From: Bradyrhizobium ottawaense
Lineage (GTDB): Bacteria; Pseudomonadota; Alphaproteobacteria; Rhizobiales; Xanthobacteraceae
Assembly: GCF_002278135.3 (NCBI RefSeq)
Contig: NZ_CP029425.2
Coordinates: forward strand, 4,874,001-4,938,000
Direction of reading: 5' to 3'
DNA: 64,000 bases
Below the pieces are notes generated by a model. The model did no database searches. It was given only the letters and a program-made list of their open reading frames with translations, and was not told the DNA's origin. This document shows positions 7,942-16,014 of the stretch, piece by piece. The position numbers and the translations under genes are program-made. Numbering within the stretch: the first letter of the stretch is position 1; every line of letters starts with the position of its first letter.

Positions 7942-9119
7942 GCGAAGCCGATGAACGCAGCCGCCGCTGGACGCTCGCCCTCGGCGTCGACGCGGAAGGC
8001 GCCGAGAACGGCCCCGCCCTGTCCGCCAGCGATCGCCGCATGTCCGAGGCGCTGACGGCGCTCTATGGCGACGGCGACGAGGCGCCGAGGAAGGGCCGCG
8101 GCGGGCTCGGCGGCTCGGCGCCGCACGTCGCAAAATGGCTCGGCGACATCAGGGAGTTCTTCCCCGCGCCCGTGGTGCAGGTGATCCAGAAAGATGCCTT
8201 CGAGCGCAAGGGCCTGCGCCAGATGCTGCTCGAGCCTGAATTCCTTGCGACCGTCGAGGCGGATGTGAGCCTGATCGCCGATCTCGTCGCACTGCGCGGC
8301 GTGATGCCGGAGAAGACCAAGGACACCGCCCGCATCGTCATCGCCAAGGTGGTGGCCGAGCTGATGGAACGGCTCGAGCGGCGCACCGCGGACGCGGTCC
8401 GCGGCGCCTTGAACCGCTCGCTGCGCACCCATCGCCCGCGCTTTGCCGACATCGACTGGCCGCGCACCATCAAGGCCAATCTGCGCCACTACCAGGCCGA
8501 GCACCGCACCGTGGTGCCCGAACGGCTGATCGGCTTCCTGCGCCAGCAGCGTCGCATCGTCGATCTCGAAGAGGTTACTCTGTGCGTCGACCAGTCGGGG
8601 TCGATGGCAACCTCCGTCGTCTATGCCTCGATCTTTGCGGCGGTGATGGCCTCGCTGCCGGTGGTCACAACCAAGCTCATCTGTTTCGACACCGCGATCG
8701 TCGACCTGACCGAAGAGCTCGCCGATCCCGTCGAGGTGCTGTTCGGCGTCCAGCTCGGCGGCGGCACCGACATCAACCGCGCCGTCGCCTATTGCGAGGA
8801 ACGCATCGAACGGCCGGCGAAAGCGCATCTGATCCTGATCACCGACCTCTATGAGGGCGGCGATGCGGACGCGCTGGTCGACCGGCTGGCGCGGCTCGCG
8901 ACGCGCGGCATCAACGTGATCGTCCTGCTGGCGCTGACCGACACCGGCCACCCCTCTTATAATCCCGCGCTGTCTGCGAAGGTCGCAAGTCTCGGCATTC
9001 CCGTGTTCGCCTGCACGCCGGATCAGTTCCCGGATCTGATGGCAACCGCCCTGAAGCGCGAGGATGTTGCCGGATGGGCCGCCGACCAGGACATCAAGCT
9101 GATCCGCCCGGAAACCTAG
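7938..9119 (+). CDS. VWA domain protein (YehP-like)
   Basis: A 393-residue protein. The first 210 residues are helical and charged. A von Willebrand A domain follows with a complete metal-ion-dependent adhesion site: D218-x-S220-x-S222 in CVDQSGSMATS, T277 in LGGGTDINRAV and D303 in LILITDLYEGGD. VWA partners of MoxR ATPases act as adaptors that bind the substrate through this metal site. No signal peptide or membrane segment is seen, so it should act in the cytoplasm. It is the last gene of the operon, coupled by ATGA to DUF5682. Confidence 0.88.
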   Translation: MSEADERSRRWTLALGVDAEGAENGPALSASDRRMSEALTALYGDGDEAPRKGRGGLGGSAPHVAKWLGDIREFFPAPVVQVIQKDAFERKGLRQMLLEPEFLATVEADVSLIADLVALRGVMPEKTKDTARIVIAKVVAELMERLERRTADAVRGALNRSLRTHRPRFADIDWPRTIKANLRHYQAEHRTVVPERLIGFLRQQRRIVDLEEVTLCVDQSGSMATSVVYASIFAAVMASLPVVTTKLICFDTAIVDLTEELADPVEVLFGVQLGGGTDINRAVAYCEERIERPAKAHLILITDLYEGGDADALVDRLARLATRGINVIVLLALTDTGHPSYNPALSAKVASLGIPVFACTPDQFPDLMATALKREDVAGWAADQDIKLIRPET

Positions 9120-9162
9120 CATCCAGCCCGATCAGCTCCCGCCCGATTGACAGACCACGATA

Positions 9163-9178
9163 TCTGACTAAAGTCAGA
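9163..9178. promoter_or_regulatory. Palindromic operator candidate in front of the MarR-GNAT gene
   Basis: TCTGACT-AA-AGTCAGA is a perfect dyad with 7-bp arms, 4 bp before the ATG at 9183. Its size and place, overlapping the leader of a MarR-family gene, are typical of MarR autoregulation by promoter or leader occlusion. Confidence 0.6.
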
Positions 9179-9182
9179 CATC

Positions 9183-10055
9183 ATGCTCGACCCCGTTTCC
9201 CGCGTTCGTCGTTTCAACCGTGCCGTCACCTCCGCCGTCGGCGCGCTCGATACCTCTTTTCTTGGGCGCGGCCGCCCGCTCGGCGCGGCGCGCGTGCTCA
9301 ATGCGATCGGGCACGGGCGCTCGGACGTGGCCGATATCCGCGACTATCTCGGCCTCGATTCCGGTTTGATGAGCCGGCTGCTGCGCAGCCTGGAAGAGGA
9401 CGGCCTGGTCGAGACCGCCGCGCATGAGGACGATGCCCGCCGCCGGGTCGCGACATTGACGCGTGCGGGCCGGCGCGAGTTCGCAGCCTATGAGGCGCTG
9501 TCGAACACGCAGGCCGAGGGCTTGCTCGCGCAGCATTCGCAGGCCGAGACGCTGCTGGCGGCGATGGACCTGATCGCGTCCGCATTGACGCGCGAGCGTG
9601 TTGCGCTGGAGGAGATGGATCCGCAAAGCGAGCAAGCGCGTTACTGCCTCGGCGAGTATTATGCCGAGCTCGGCCGCCGCTTCAAGCAGGGCTTCGACGT
9701 TTCGCTGTCGCGCGACCCCGACGCCAAGGACATGCGCCGCCCGCGCGGCAGCTTCATCGTCGCGATGTCGGACACGCTGCCGATCGGCTGCGTCGGCCTG
9801 AAGGGAACCGATCACGGCTATGCCGAGATCAAGCGGCTGTGGGTCGCGCCCGCCGCGCGCGGATTGCGGGTCGGCCGGCGCCTGATGGACGGGGCCGAGA
9901 GCGCCGCGCGCGAACTCGGCATCACGCTGCTGCGGCTCGACACCAACAGCGCGCTGCCCGAGGCCGGCCAGCTCTACCGCACGACGGGCTGGCGCGGGAT
10001 CCCGCGCTACAATGACGACCCCTACCCGGACCTGTTTTTCGAGAAGCGCATCTGA
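9183..10055 (+). CDS. MarR-family regulator fused to a GNAT acetyltransferase
   Basis: A 290-residue two-domain protein. Residues 1-145 form a MarR winged helix: the RVLNAIGHGRSDVADI and GLDSGLMSRLLRSLEEDGLV segments give the helix-turn-helix, and DARRRVATLTRAGR the wing. Residues 150-290 form a GNAT domain, with IKRLWVAPAARGLRVGRRLM as the acetyl-CoA binding motif A and a C-terminal YRTTGWRGIPRYNDDPY. Such fusions are known in bacteria; the acetyl acceptor is not known for this one. The perfect palindrome at 9163-9178 supports autoregulation. The gene is 63 bp after the VWA operon and probably separate from it. Confidence 0.88.
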   Translation: MLDPVSRVRRFNRAVTSAVGALDTSFLGRGRPLGAARVLNAIGHGRSDVADIRDYLGLDSGLMSRLLRSLEEDGLVETAAHEDDARRRVATLTRAGRREFAAYEALSNTQAEGLLAQHSQAETLLAAMDLIASALTRERVALEEMDPQSEQARYCLGEYYAELGRRFKQGFDVSLSRDPDAKDMRRPRGSFIVAMSDTLPIGCVGLKGTDHGYAEIKRLWVAPAARGLRVGRRLMDGAESAARELGITLLRLDTNSALPEAGQLYRTTGWRGIPRYNDDPYPDLFFEKRI

Positions 10056-10070
10056 TGCGGATGGGTATCG

Positions 10071-10796
10071 TCACCTCGTCCGCGTCGGCCGCACGACGAT
10101 CTCGTTGACGTCGACGTCATCGGGCTGCTCGATGGCGAAGCGCACCGCGCGGGCGATGGCGTCTGGCTGAAGCGCAATCGCCCGATACGCCTTCATCGCC
10201 TCGGCGGCCACGGGATCGGTGATAGTGCCGGCAAGCTCGCTTTCGACCACGCCGGGATGGATGCAGGTGACGCGGATATTGTCGTGCTCCTGGCGCAGGC
10301 CATCCGAGATCGCCCGCACCGCATATTTCGTGGCGCAGTAGACGGCTGCCGTCGGCGACACGCTCAGCGCGCAGATCGAGGCGATGTTGACGATCTGGCC
10401 GGACCCGCGCGCCACCATCTCCGGCAGCACGGCGGCGATGCCGTAGAGCACGCCCTTGATGTTGACGTCGACCATCCGGTCCCACTCCTCGACCTTGAGC
10501 GAGGCCATCAGCGACAGCGGCATCACGCCGGCATTGTTGACGATGACGTCGACGCGGCCCCAGACCCCGCGCGCTGCGTCGGCAAAGGCGGCAACGCTGG
10601 CGCGGTCGGTGACGTCGAGTGGATGCGCGAGCACCGTTCCGCCCCGCCCGTTCAACTCGGCCGCAAGCGCATTCAGACGGTCGGTGCGCCGCGCGCCGAG
10701 CAGAATCTTCGCGCCGGCCGCGGCCAGCTCGCGGGCAATGCCGGCGCCGATACCGCTGGAGGCGCCGGTGATGAGAATGACTTTGTCGATTGGCAT
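10071..10796 (-). CDS. SDR family oxidoreductase
   Basis: A 241-residue classical short-chain dehydrogenase. Visible are the cofactor motif TGASSGIG (10-17), NNAG (87-90), catalytic S140 and the Y153-x3-K157 pair in YCATK. The arginine-containing GARRTDR after beta-2 suggests NADP(H). The substrate cannot be told. I start at the ATG at 10796, preceded by GGGAAGAAC; a longer frame to 10880 has no family resemblance. It is divergent from the LysR gene at 10902, the usual arrangement for a regulator and its target. Confidence 0.85.
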   Translation of the reverse strand: MPIDKVILITGASSGIGAGIARELAAAGAKILLGARRTDRLNALAAELNGRGGTVLAHPLDVTDRASVAAFADAARGVWGRVDVIVNNAGVMPLSLMASLKVEEWDRMVDVNIKGVLYGIAAVLPEMVARGSGQIVNIASICALSVSPTAAVYCATKYAVRAISDGLRQEHDNIRVTCIHPGVVESELAGTITDPVAAEAMKAYRAIALQPDAIARAVRFAIEQPDDVDVNEIVVRPTRTR

Positions 10797-10901
10797 GAGG
10801 GTTCTTCCCGTTGCTTTCGGAGTGATTGCGGGAAGATGGACCGGCGCCATCGCTGTGATAAGACGACGATCCCTAACCACACTGACAAGCTACGCTAACC
10901 G

Positions 10902-11792
10902 ATGGAACCAGACCTCAACGCCCTCGCCGTCTTTGCGCTGGTCGCCGAAGAGCGGAATTTCCGCGCCGCCGCCGACCGTCTCGGCGTAACCCGCTCGGCG
11001 GTGAGCCAGACAATCCGGCGGCTGGAGGAAACGCTCGGCATCGCGCTGGTCCAGCGCACCACCCGCAGCGTCAGCCTGACCGAAGCCGGCGAGCGGCTGC
11101 ATGCGGAGGTCGCGCCTGCGATCGCGGACATGCGCGCCGCGCTCGACGGCACCGAGGCACTACGCGGGCGGCCGCGCGGTTTGCTACGCCTCGCCGTCTC
11201 CTCGATCGCCGAGCATTTTCTCTCGGGGCGCTTTCTTGCGGACTTCGCCGACGCGAACCCGGAGGTGCAGCTCGACATCACCGTGACGGATGCGGAATTC
11301 GACATCGTCGCCGCCGGCTATGACGCCGGCGTCCGCCTTGGCGAGGTCATCGAGCAGGACATGATTGCGGTGCCGATCGCCGGAGAGGAACGCCAGCTCG
11401 CCGTCTGCGCGCCGGATTTCCGCGACCGCTTCGGCGTGCCCTCGCATCCGTCCGAGCTTGCGTCCTTTCGCTGTATCGGCTGGCGTCCGGCGCCGAACGT
11501 TGTCCCCTATCGCTGGGAGTTTGCCGACGGCGGCAAGGAGTTCAGCGTCGCGGTCACGCCCGAGATCACGACCAACGACATGGCGCTGATGATCAAGCTG
11601 GCGGTGGCCGGCGCCGGCATCACGTTCGGCATGGAGGCGAGCTTTCGCCCCGCGATCGCGCGCGGCGAGCTGGTGCCGATCCTGGAGGACTATTGCCCCT
11701 GCTTCGCCGGATTCTATCTCTACTACCCGAGCCGCCGCAACGTCGCACCGAAGCTGCGCGCGCTGATCGAGCATCTGCGGCGGCGCGCGTGA
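10902..11792 (+). CDS. LysR-family transcriptional regulator
   Basis: A 296-residue LysR regulator. The N-terminal helix-turn-helix is NFRAAADRLGVTRSAVSQTI (residues 20-39), followed by the linker helix and a periplasmic-binding-like effector domain from about residue 90 (RGLLRLAVSSIAEHF). The subgroup resembles regulators of divergent oxidoreductases. The 105-bp gap to the divergent SDR gene would hold both promoters, so that SDR is the likely target. A SnoaL-like gene follows 16 bp downstream. Confidence 0.88.
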   Translation: MEPDLNALAVFALVAEERNFRAAADRLGVTRSAVSQTIRRLEETLGIALVQRTTRSVSLTEAGERLHAEVAPAIADMRAALDGTEALRGRPRGLLRLAVSSIAEHFLSGRFLADFADANPEVQLDITVTDAEFDIVAAGYDAGVRLGEVIEQDMIAVPIAGEERQLAVCAPDFRDRFGVPSHPSELASFRCIGWRPAPNVVPYRWEFADGGKEFSVAVTPEITTNDMALMIKLAVAGAGITFGMEASFRPAIARGELVPILEDYCPCFAGFYLYYPSRRNVAPKLRALIEHLRRRA

Positions 11793-11808
11793 ACCGGAAG
11801 GAGCCGGT

Positions 11809-12195
11809 ATGGAGAAAGAAGAGCTCGCCGGCATCTACCGTGCCTACATCGCCTGCCTGAACCGGCAGGATTGGCCGGCGCTCGGCCAGTTCGTGCATGA
11901 TGAGGTCGCCCGCAATGCCCGTCCGCTCGGCCTGTCCGGCTACCGCGCGATGCTGGAGCAGGATTTTCGGGAGATACCCGATCTGCAATTCCACATCGAG
12001 ATGCTCATCATCGATCCACCGCGCGTCGCGGCACGACTGAAGTTCGATTGCACGCCGGTCGGGACGTTCCTTGGGCTTGCCGTCAACGGAAGGCGCGTGT
12101 CGTTTTGCGAGAACGTGTTCTACGAATTCGGCAACGACAAGATCCGGCAGGTCTGGTCGGTGATCGACAAGACCGCGATCGAGGCGCAGCTCTGA
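11809..12195 (+). CDS. SnoaL-like polyketide-cyclase/ester-cyclase family protein
   Basis: A 128-residue protein with the NTF2-like cone fold pattern: YRAYIACLNRQDWPAL at the start, a central LQFHIEMLIIDPPRVAARL strand pair and FYEFGNDKIRQVWSVIDK at the end. Many such proteins are annotated as ester cyclases, but most have no known substrate. It is 16 bp after the LysR gene on the same strand with a GGAAGGAG-like Shine-Dalgarno, so it may be co-transcribed. Function is otherwise open. Confidence 0.72.
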   Translation: MEKEELAGIYRAYIACLNRQDWPALGQFVHDEVARNARPLGLSGYRAMLEQDFREIPDLQFHIEMLIIDPPRVAARLKFDCTPVGTFLGLAVNGRRVSFCENVFYEFGNDKIRQVWSVIDKTAIEAQL

Positions 12196-12216
12196 CCTTG
12201 CGCCTCGATGTCGAAC

Positions 12217-13437
12217 CTACGCCGCCGCCGGCGCCACCTCGCCTTGCGGCTTCGCAAACGGCCTGAAATTCATCGCCATCAGGAAGGCACCCAAGCCCAT
12301 CGCCCAGGAAGCGATGTAGAGCCAGGCGTAGCTGGAGAAGGCGTCGTAGATCAGGCCGCCGGCGAGCGGGCCCGTCGCCATGCCGAGGCTGCCGGCCATC
12401 GCCGTGCCGCCGATCACCGTGCCCATCATCCGCAGCGGAAAGTTCTCGCGTATCAGCACGGCGTAGAGCGGCATGGTGCCGGCATAGATGAAGCCGAACA
12501 CCGCGCCGACGGCGTAGAAGGTCGCGAGCTGATGGGCGAAGACGTAGGCGAGCGCGCCGAACGCCTGGAGCAGCAGCCCTGAGACCAGCACGCGCTTGGC
12601 CCCGAAACGGTCGCCCATCAGGCCGAAGGCGATGCGCCCGCCGAGACCGGCAAAACCCTCGATGCTGTAGATCGTCACCGCCGCGACCAGCGGGATGCCG
12701 CAGCTCACGGCATAGCTGACGGTGTGGATGATTGGACCGGAATGGGTGGCGCAGCAGAAGAAATTGGTCGCGAGCAGGATGAGGAATTGCGGCGAGCGCA
12801 GCGCCTCGCCCATCGACATCTCGCTCTGCGCGGCCCCCTCGCCCGTTGGTGCGACCGCCGCATTGGCGAGCGCTGGCGGGCGGCGCACCAGGAACGAGAC
12901 TGGGATCATGATGGCGCCGACGACGAGCGCGATGATCTGCATCGAGGTGCGCCAGTCATGGTTCGAGACGAGCCAGGCCGCGAGCGGCGCCATCGTCATC
13001 GGCGCCACGCCCATGCCGGCCGACACCAGCGACACGGCAAGGCTGCGATGGGTATCGAACCAGCCGGTCACGGTCGCCATCATCGGCGCGAAGATCGCCG
13101 CACAGGAGGCGCCGACCAGAAGGCCGAACACGAACTGGAACACGATCAGGGAGGTCGCATGGCTCGCCGCGAACAGGCTGAGCGCCAGTACCGTCGATCC
13201 CGTCAGCACCACCGGCAGCGGCCCGAACCGGTCGGACAGCGTGCCCCAGACCATGCTGGTGCAGGCCATCGCCAGAAAGCCGATCGTCATCGCGCTGGAG
13301 ATGCCGGTCACCGACCAGCCGGTGTCCTTGGCGATCGGCTGCAGGAACACCGGCAGCGAAAACATGCCGCCGATCGCGACGCAGCCGAGCAGGCCGCCGG
13401 CGGCGACGATCACCCAGCGATAGTTGGAAGAAGTCAT
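12217..13437 (-). CDS. MFS transporter
   Basis: A 406-residue membrane protein with about 12 hydrophobic segments. The loop after helix 2 reads GTLSDRFGPLP, the classic MFS loop 2-3 signature, and WFDTHRSLAVSLVSAG follows helix 4, as in oxalate/formate antiporter and monocarboxylate-type permeases. The substrate is probably a small organic acid, but this is an inference from subfamily style. The ATG at 13437 follows a GGGAGACCG-type leader. It is convergent with the SnoaL-like gene. Confidence 0.85.
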   Translation of the reverse strand: MTSSNYRWVIVAAGGLLGCVAIGGMFSLPVFLQPIAKDTGWSVTGISSAMTIGFLAMACTSMVWGTLSDRFGPLPVVLTGSTVLALSLFAASHATSLIVFQFVFGLLVGASCAAIFAPMMATVTGWFDTHRSLAVSLVSAGMGVAPMTMAPLAAWLVSNHDWRTSMQIIALVVGAIMIPVSFLVRRPPALANAAVAPTGEGAAQSEMSMGEALRSPQFLILLATNFFCCATHSGPIIHTVSYAVSCGIPLVAAVTIYSIEGFAGLGGRIAFGLMGDRFGAKRVLVSGLLLQAFGALAYVFAHQLATFYAVGAVFGFIYAGTMPLYAVLIRENFPLRMMGTVIGGTAMAGSLGMATGPLAGGLIYDAFSSYAWLYIASWAMGLGAFLMAMNFRPFAKPQGEVAPAAA

Positions 13438-13678
13438 TTCGGTCTCCCGTCAGGTCTGTCTCACGTGGAAGACGAATGGGAACCGGGCGGACCGACATGG
13501 CTCACGTCATTTTTGCCGCCCCGGTTCGTGACCTGCCAACAAAAAAGTCGAAAAACAACCCCATGCAAAGTAGCCGGGCGCTGTCGGATCAATGACTTAC
13601 GAGGCAGATGATTTGCGACAACCGTGACGCGATTTGACTCATCGGGCAAAACACCAGCACCATACCAGGGACAAATCC

Positions 13679-14137
13679 ATGCCAAAGATCGACATCGCTG
13701 CCGTGCCATCGCGCAAAGGCTCCGGTTATCCGGCGCCCTTCAATGCGCCTTGCGCTGATCGCATCCGCCAGCGGCTCGGCGATGCCGGAGGCCTGAGGGA
13801 TTTCGGGGTGAACCTGATGCGCCTGCCGCCGGACGGCTGGTCGAGCCAGCGGCACTGGCATTCGCACGAGGACGAGTTCGTCTATGTGCTCGAAGGCGAA
13901 GTGACGCTGATCGAGGACGGCGGCGAAACCGTGCTGCGCGCTGGCGACTGCGCCGCCTTCCCGAAGGCAAGCGGCAACGGCCATCACATGGTCAACCGGT
14001 CGGATGCAACGGCCGTCTATCTCGAGATCGGCTCGCGCTCACCCGACGACCTCATCACCTGCTCCGACATCGACATGATGAGCCCGGCATCCGACGGCCG
14101 CTTCCTGCACAAGGACGGCACGCCCTATCCGGCGTGA
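13679..14137 (+). CDS. Cupin domain protein
   Basis: A 152-residue cupin. Motif 1 is H59-W-H61-S-H63-E-D-E66-F-x6-G73, the canonical metal-binding set, and motif 2 is near GDCAAFPKASGNGHHMVN. A single cupin barrel with a short N-terminal extension is common in sugar-related or dioxygenase-like proteins of unknown substrate. I start at the ATG at 13679; a longer frame to 13634 has no support. A 241-bp intergenic gap to the divergent MFS gene holds the promoters but no motif I can name. Confidence 0.8.
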   Translation: MPKIDIAAVPSRKGSGYPAPFNAPCADRIRQRLGDAGGLRDFGVNLMRLPPDGWSSQRHWHSHEDEFVYVLEGEVTLIEDGGETVLRAGDCAAFPKASGNGHHMVNRSDATAVYLEIGSRSPDDLITCSDIDMMSPASDGRFLHKDGTPYPA

Positions 14138-14141
14138 CGTC

Positions 14142-14720
14142 TCACAGCGCCGCGCCGCGGCGCCACGTGCTGACGGTGAGCCAGACCGCCGAGACCAGGA
14201 AGTACAGCGCGCCGACCGCAGCGTAGCCCGCGACGTTCGCGATCGACGGGATTGCAGGCATCGCGGCCTGAACGATGAAGAAGCCGCCTGCCAGCGCCGA
14301 CTGGCCTCCGCTGAGCACCATGGCCCATTGCGCGCCGTAGCTCCTCCAGCGCCGGACCGCCGTGCCGAGCTGAAGCAATCCGGCAAGGATCGCCCACGCG
14401 CCGAAGATCCCGAGCACCCAGTTCATGCTCACCCGCAAGGCCAGGATGACCGCGATGGTGGTCGCCAGGCTGACCAGCACGTTCAGGGCCTGGGTGCGGT
14501 TTTGGTTCAATCCGCCGCTGCAGAACGCGTCGAGATAATTGGCCGCGGCGTCCCATGCCGGATAGGCGACGAGCAACGTTCCTGCGATCGCCGCAGACGA
14601 CGGCGCGACGGCAAAGGCGGCAATGACCCAGGCAACGGAAAACGCGGCGCGAAGGAAATAGTATTGCTTCAGCCATTGCGCACGGTCGGATGTATCCGAA
14701 GCCAACTCAAGATCTTTCAT
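14142..14720 (-). CDS. Conserved membrane protein (DUF308/HdeD-like)
   Basis: A 192-residue protein with roughly six hydrophobic helices, for example FSVAWVIAAFAVAPSSAA and WVLGIFGAWAILAGLLQLG. The length, the paired helices and the WAILAGLLQLG style recall HdeD/DUF308 membrane proteins, but identity is weak by eye. It is divergent from nothing: the TetR gene at 14808-15392 lies upstream on the same strand, and a dyad at 14732-14747 sits just before this gene's ATG. That placement suggests the TetR protein controls it. Confidence 0.6.
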   Translation of the reverse strand: MKDLELASDTSDRAQWLKQYYFLRAAFSVAWVIAAFAVAPSSAAIAGTLLVAYPAWDAAANYLDAFCSGGLNQNRTQALNVLVSLATTIAVILALRVSMNWVLGIFGAWAILAGLLQLGTAVRRWRSYGAQWAMVLSGGQSALAGGFFIVQAAMPAIPSIANVAGYAAVGALYFLVSAVWLTVSTWRRGAAL

Positions 14721-14731
14721 TTTCTCTTCCT

Positions 14732-14747
14732 TACCTACTAGTTGGTA
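14732..14747. promoter_or_regulatory. TetR-type operator candidate
   Basis: TACCTACT/AGTTGGTA is a near-perfect dyad (7 of 8 positions), 12 bp upstream of the membrane-protein ATG at 14720. TACC...GGTA half-sites are common for TetR-family repressors, and a TetR gene ends at 14808. Confidence 0.5.
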
Positions 14748-14807
14748 GTTTTCTTGCGAAACCAGATCGCCTCGCCATTCAGATCGATTGCAACAGTGCG
14801 GATTGCG

Positions 14808-15392
14808 TCAGTGCCTGGGGGAAAGCCGATCCAGCAACGGCCGGGCGATGACCCCAAACATCTTTGGATCGCCATAGGCCCGCGCCGACAACATCGCGCC
14901 GTGAACGGTCGCCATGAACCCTTCAGCCTCGACCCGGGCCGTGCCGGAGAGCTGAAGCCGCCCCTGCCGCTTGCCGCGCTCCATCACCGATGTCAGCCAC
15001 GACGCCAGCGAGCGGAAGTGAGCCCGGACCTCGAGCGCGACCTCCTCAGGCAGGATCGGAAGCCCGCTGGCGAGCAGCGCGCAAACGCAGAACGGAGCCT
15101 TCGCGTCCTTGATGCACGCTTCCCAATACGCGACATAGCTCTTGAGCTGCTCGCCGGGGTCCGGCACGTTGCGCTCCATGGCCGCCAGCCCAGCCTGGGC
15201 CTCCTCGCGATATCGCGACACGAGGGTGCGGACCAGATCGACCTTGCTGGCGAAATGGTGGTGGATGCTCGGTTTGCGGATGCCGACGATCTCGGCCACA
15301 TCGGCGTAACTGAAGCCGTTGTAGCCGCCTGCAATGATCAGCGTGCGGGCGCAGTCCAGAATGTCGTCGGCGGTCGAGGAAATCTTGGTCAT
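14808..15392 (-). CDS. TetR/AcrR-family transcriptional regulator
   Basis: A 194-residue protein. The N-terminal helix-turn-helix is FSYADVAEIVGIRKPSIHHHF (about residues 27-47), a standard TetR signature. The C-terminal ligand domain has FCVCALLASGLPILPEEV with two cysteines, a feature of TetR proteins annotated as responding to electrophiles or organic reagents; the ligand is not known here. It is followed on the same strand by a membrane-protein gene with a dyad in front of it, so that gene is the likely target. It is divergent from the deformylase-like gene at 15457. Confidence 0.85.
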   Translation of the reverse strand: MTKISSTADDILDCARTLIIAGGYNGFSYADVAEIVGIRKPSIHHHFASKVDLVRTLVSRYREEAQAGLAAMERNVPDPGEQLKSYVAYWEACIKDAKAPFCVCALLASGLPILPEEVALEVRAHFRSLASWLTSVMERGKRQGRLQLSGTARVEAEGFMATVHGAMLSARAYGDPKMFGVIARPLLDRLSPRH

Positions 15393-15456
15393 GGCAGGTT
15401 AACTAGGCCGTCAAGAACGGCGTGCTTCAACCCTCCGTGAGTGGTAGGAGCCCTGC

Positions 15457-15957
15457 ATGACCATCCGCCTCATCGTCCGTTACCCCGATCGCCGGCTCAC
15501 GATGCCGGCACGTCCGGTCACCACATTCGACGACGGCTTGCGCGAGCTTGCAGCGGATCTGCTCGACACCATGCGGGCCGCCCCCGGCATCGGCATCACC
15601 GCGCCGCATATCGGCGTGCCGCTGCGCGTCGTCGTGCTTGAGCTCGATGCCAAGGACGGCCCCCTCACCTACGTCAATCCGGTCATTGAATGGACGTCAC
15701 CCGAGATGATCCTGCACCGCGAAGGCAGCGTCTCGATGCCCGGCGTCAATGACGAGGTGCAGCGCCACGCCCGGGTGCGGATCAGCTATTGGGACCTCGA
15801 CGGCAAATTGCAGAGCGAGGAGTCCGAAGCCTTGCGCGCCGTCTGCCATCAGCACGAGATCGACCAGCTCGACGGCATGTTCTGGATCCAGCGGCTGTCG
15901 CGGCTGAAGCGCGAGCGGCTGGTGAAGAAGTTCGAGAAGATGTCGCGGAATATGTAG
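15457..15957 (+). CDS. Peptide deformylase-like protein lacking canonical metal ligands
   Basis: A 166-residue homologue of peptide deformylase. All three family motifs are recognisable but altered. Motif 1 is GIGITAPHIG (44-53), with the usual glutamine replaced by histidine 51. Motif 2 is EGSVS (89-93), with serine 91 where the metal-binding cysteine belongs. Motif 3 is QHEIDQLDG (132-140), with glutamine 137 in place of the second metal-binding histidine. H133 and the catalytic E134 remain. True deformylases bind Fe/Zn through one Cys and two His, so normal activity is unlikely. It may be a degenerate paralogue with another role; similar deformylase-like proteins occur beside genuine copies in alphaproteobacteria. 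A hairpin follows at 15968-15994. Confidence 0.8.
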   Translation: MTIRLIVRYPDRRLTMPARPVTTFDDGLRELAADLLDTMRAAPGIGITAPHIGVPLRVVVLELDAKDGPLTYVNPVIEWTSPEMILHREGSVSMPGVNDEVQRHARVRISYWDLDGKLQSEESEALRAVCHQHEIDQLDGMFWIQRLSRLKRERLVKKFEKMSRNM

Positions 15958-15967
15958 GACGGGTTGG

Positions 15968-15994
15968 CCGCGACTGCGCTTCGCGCAGCCGCGG
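15968..15994. terminator. Hairpin between convergent genes
   Basis: CCGCGACTGCGC-TTC-GCGCAGCCGCGG forms a 12-bp stem with one mismatch, 10 bp after the deformylase-like stop and 20 bp from the convergent AraC-gene stop. There is no T-run, so termination would be weak or factor-assisted. Confidence 0.4.
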
Positions 15995-16014
15995 GCATAA
16001 TCCACCTTAGGCAA

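Noticed and set aside
6247..8133. Long minus-strand open frame (628 codons) inside the DUF5682 gene
   Set aside because: Arginine-rich shadow translation; the plus-strand frame has family motifs and operon coupling.
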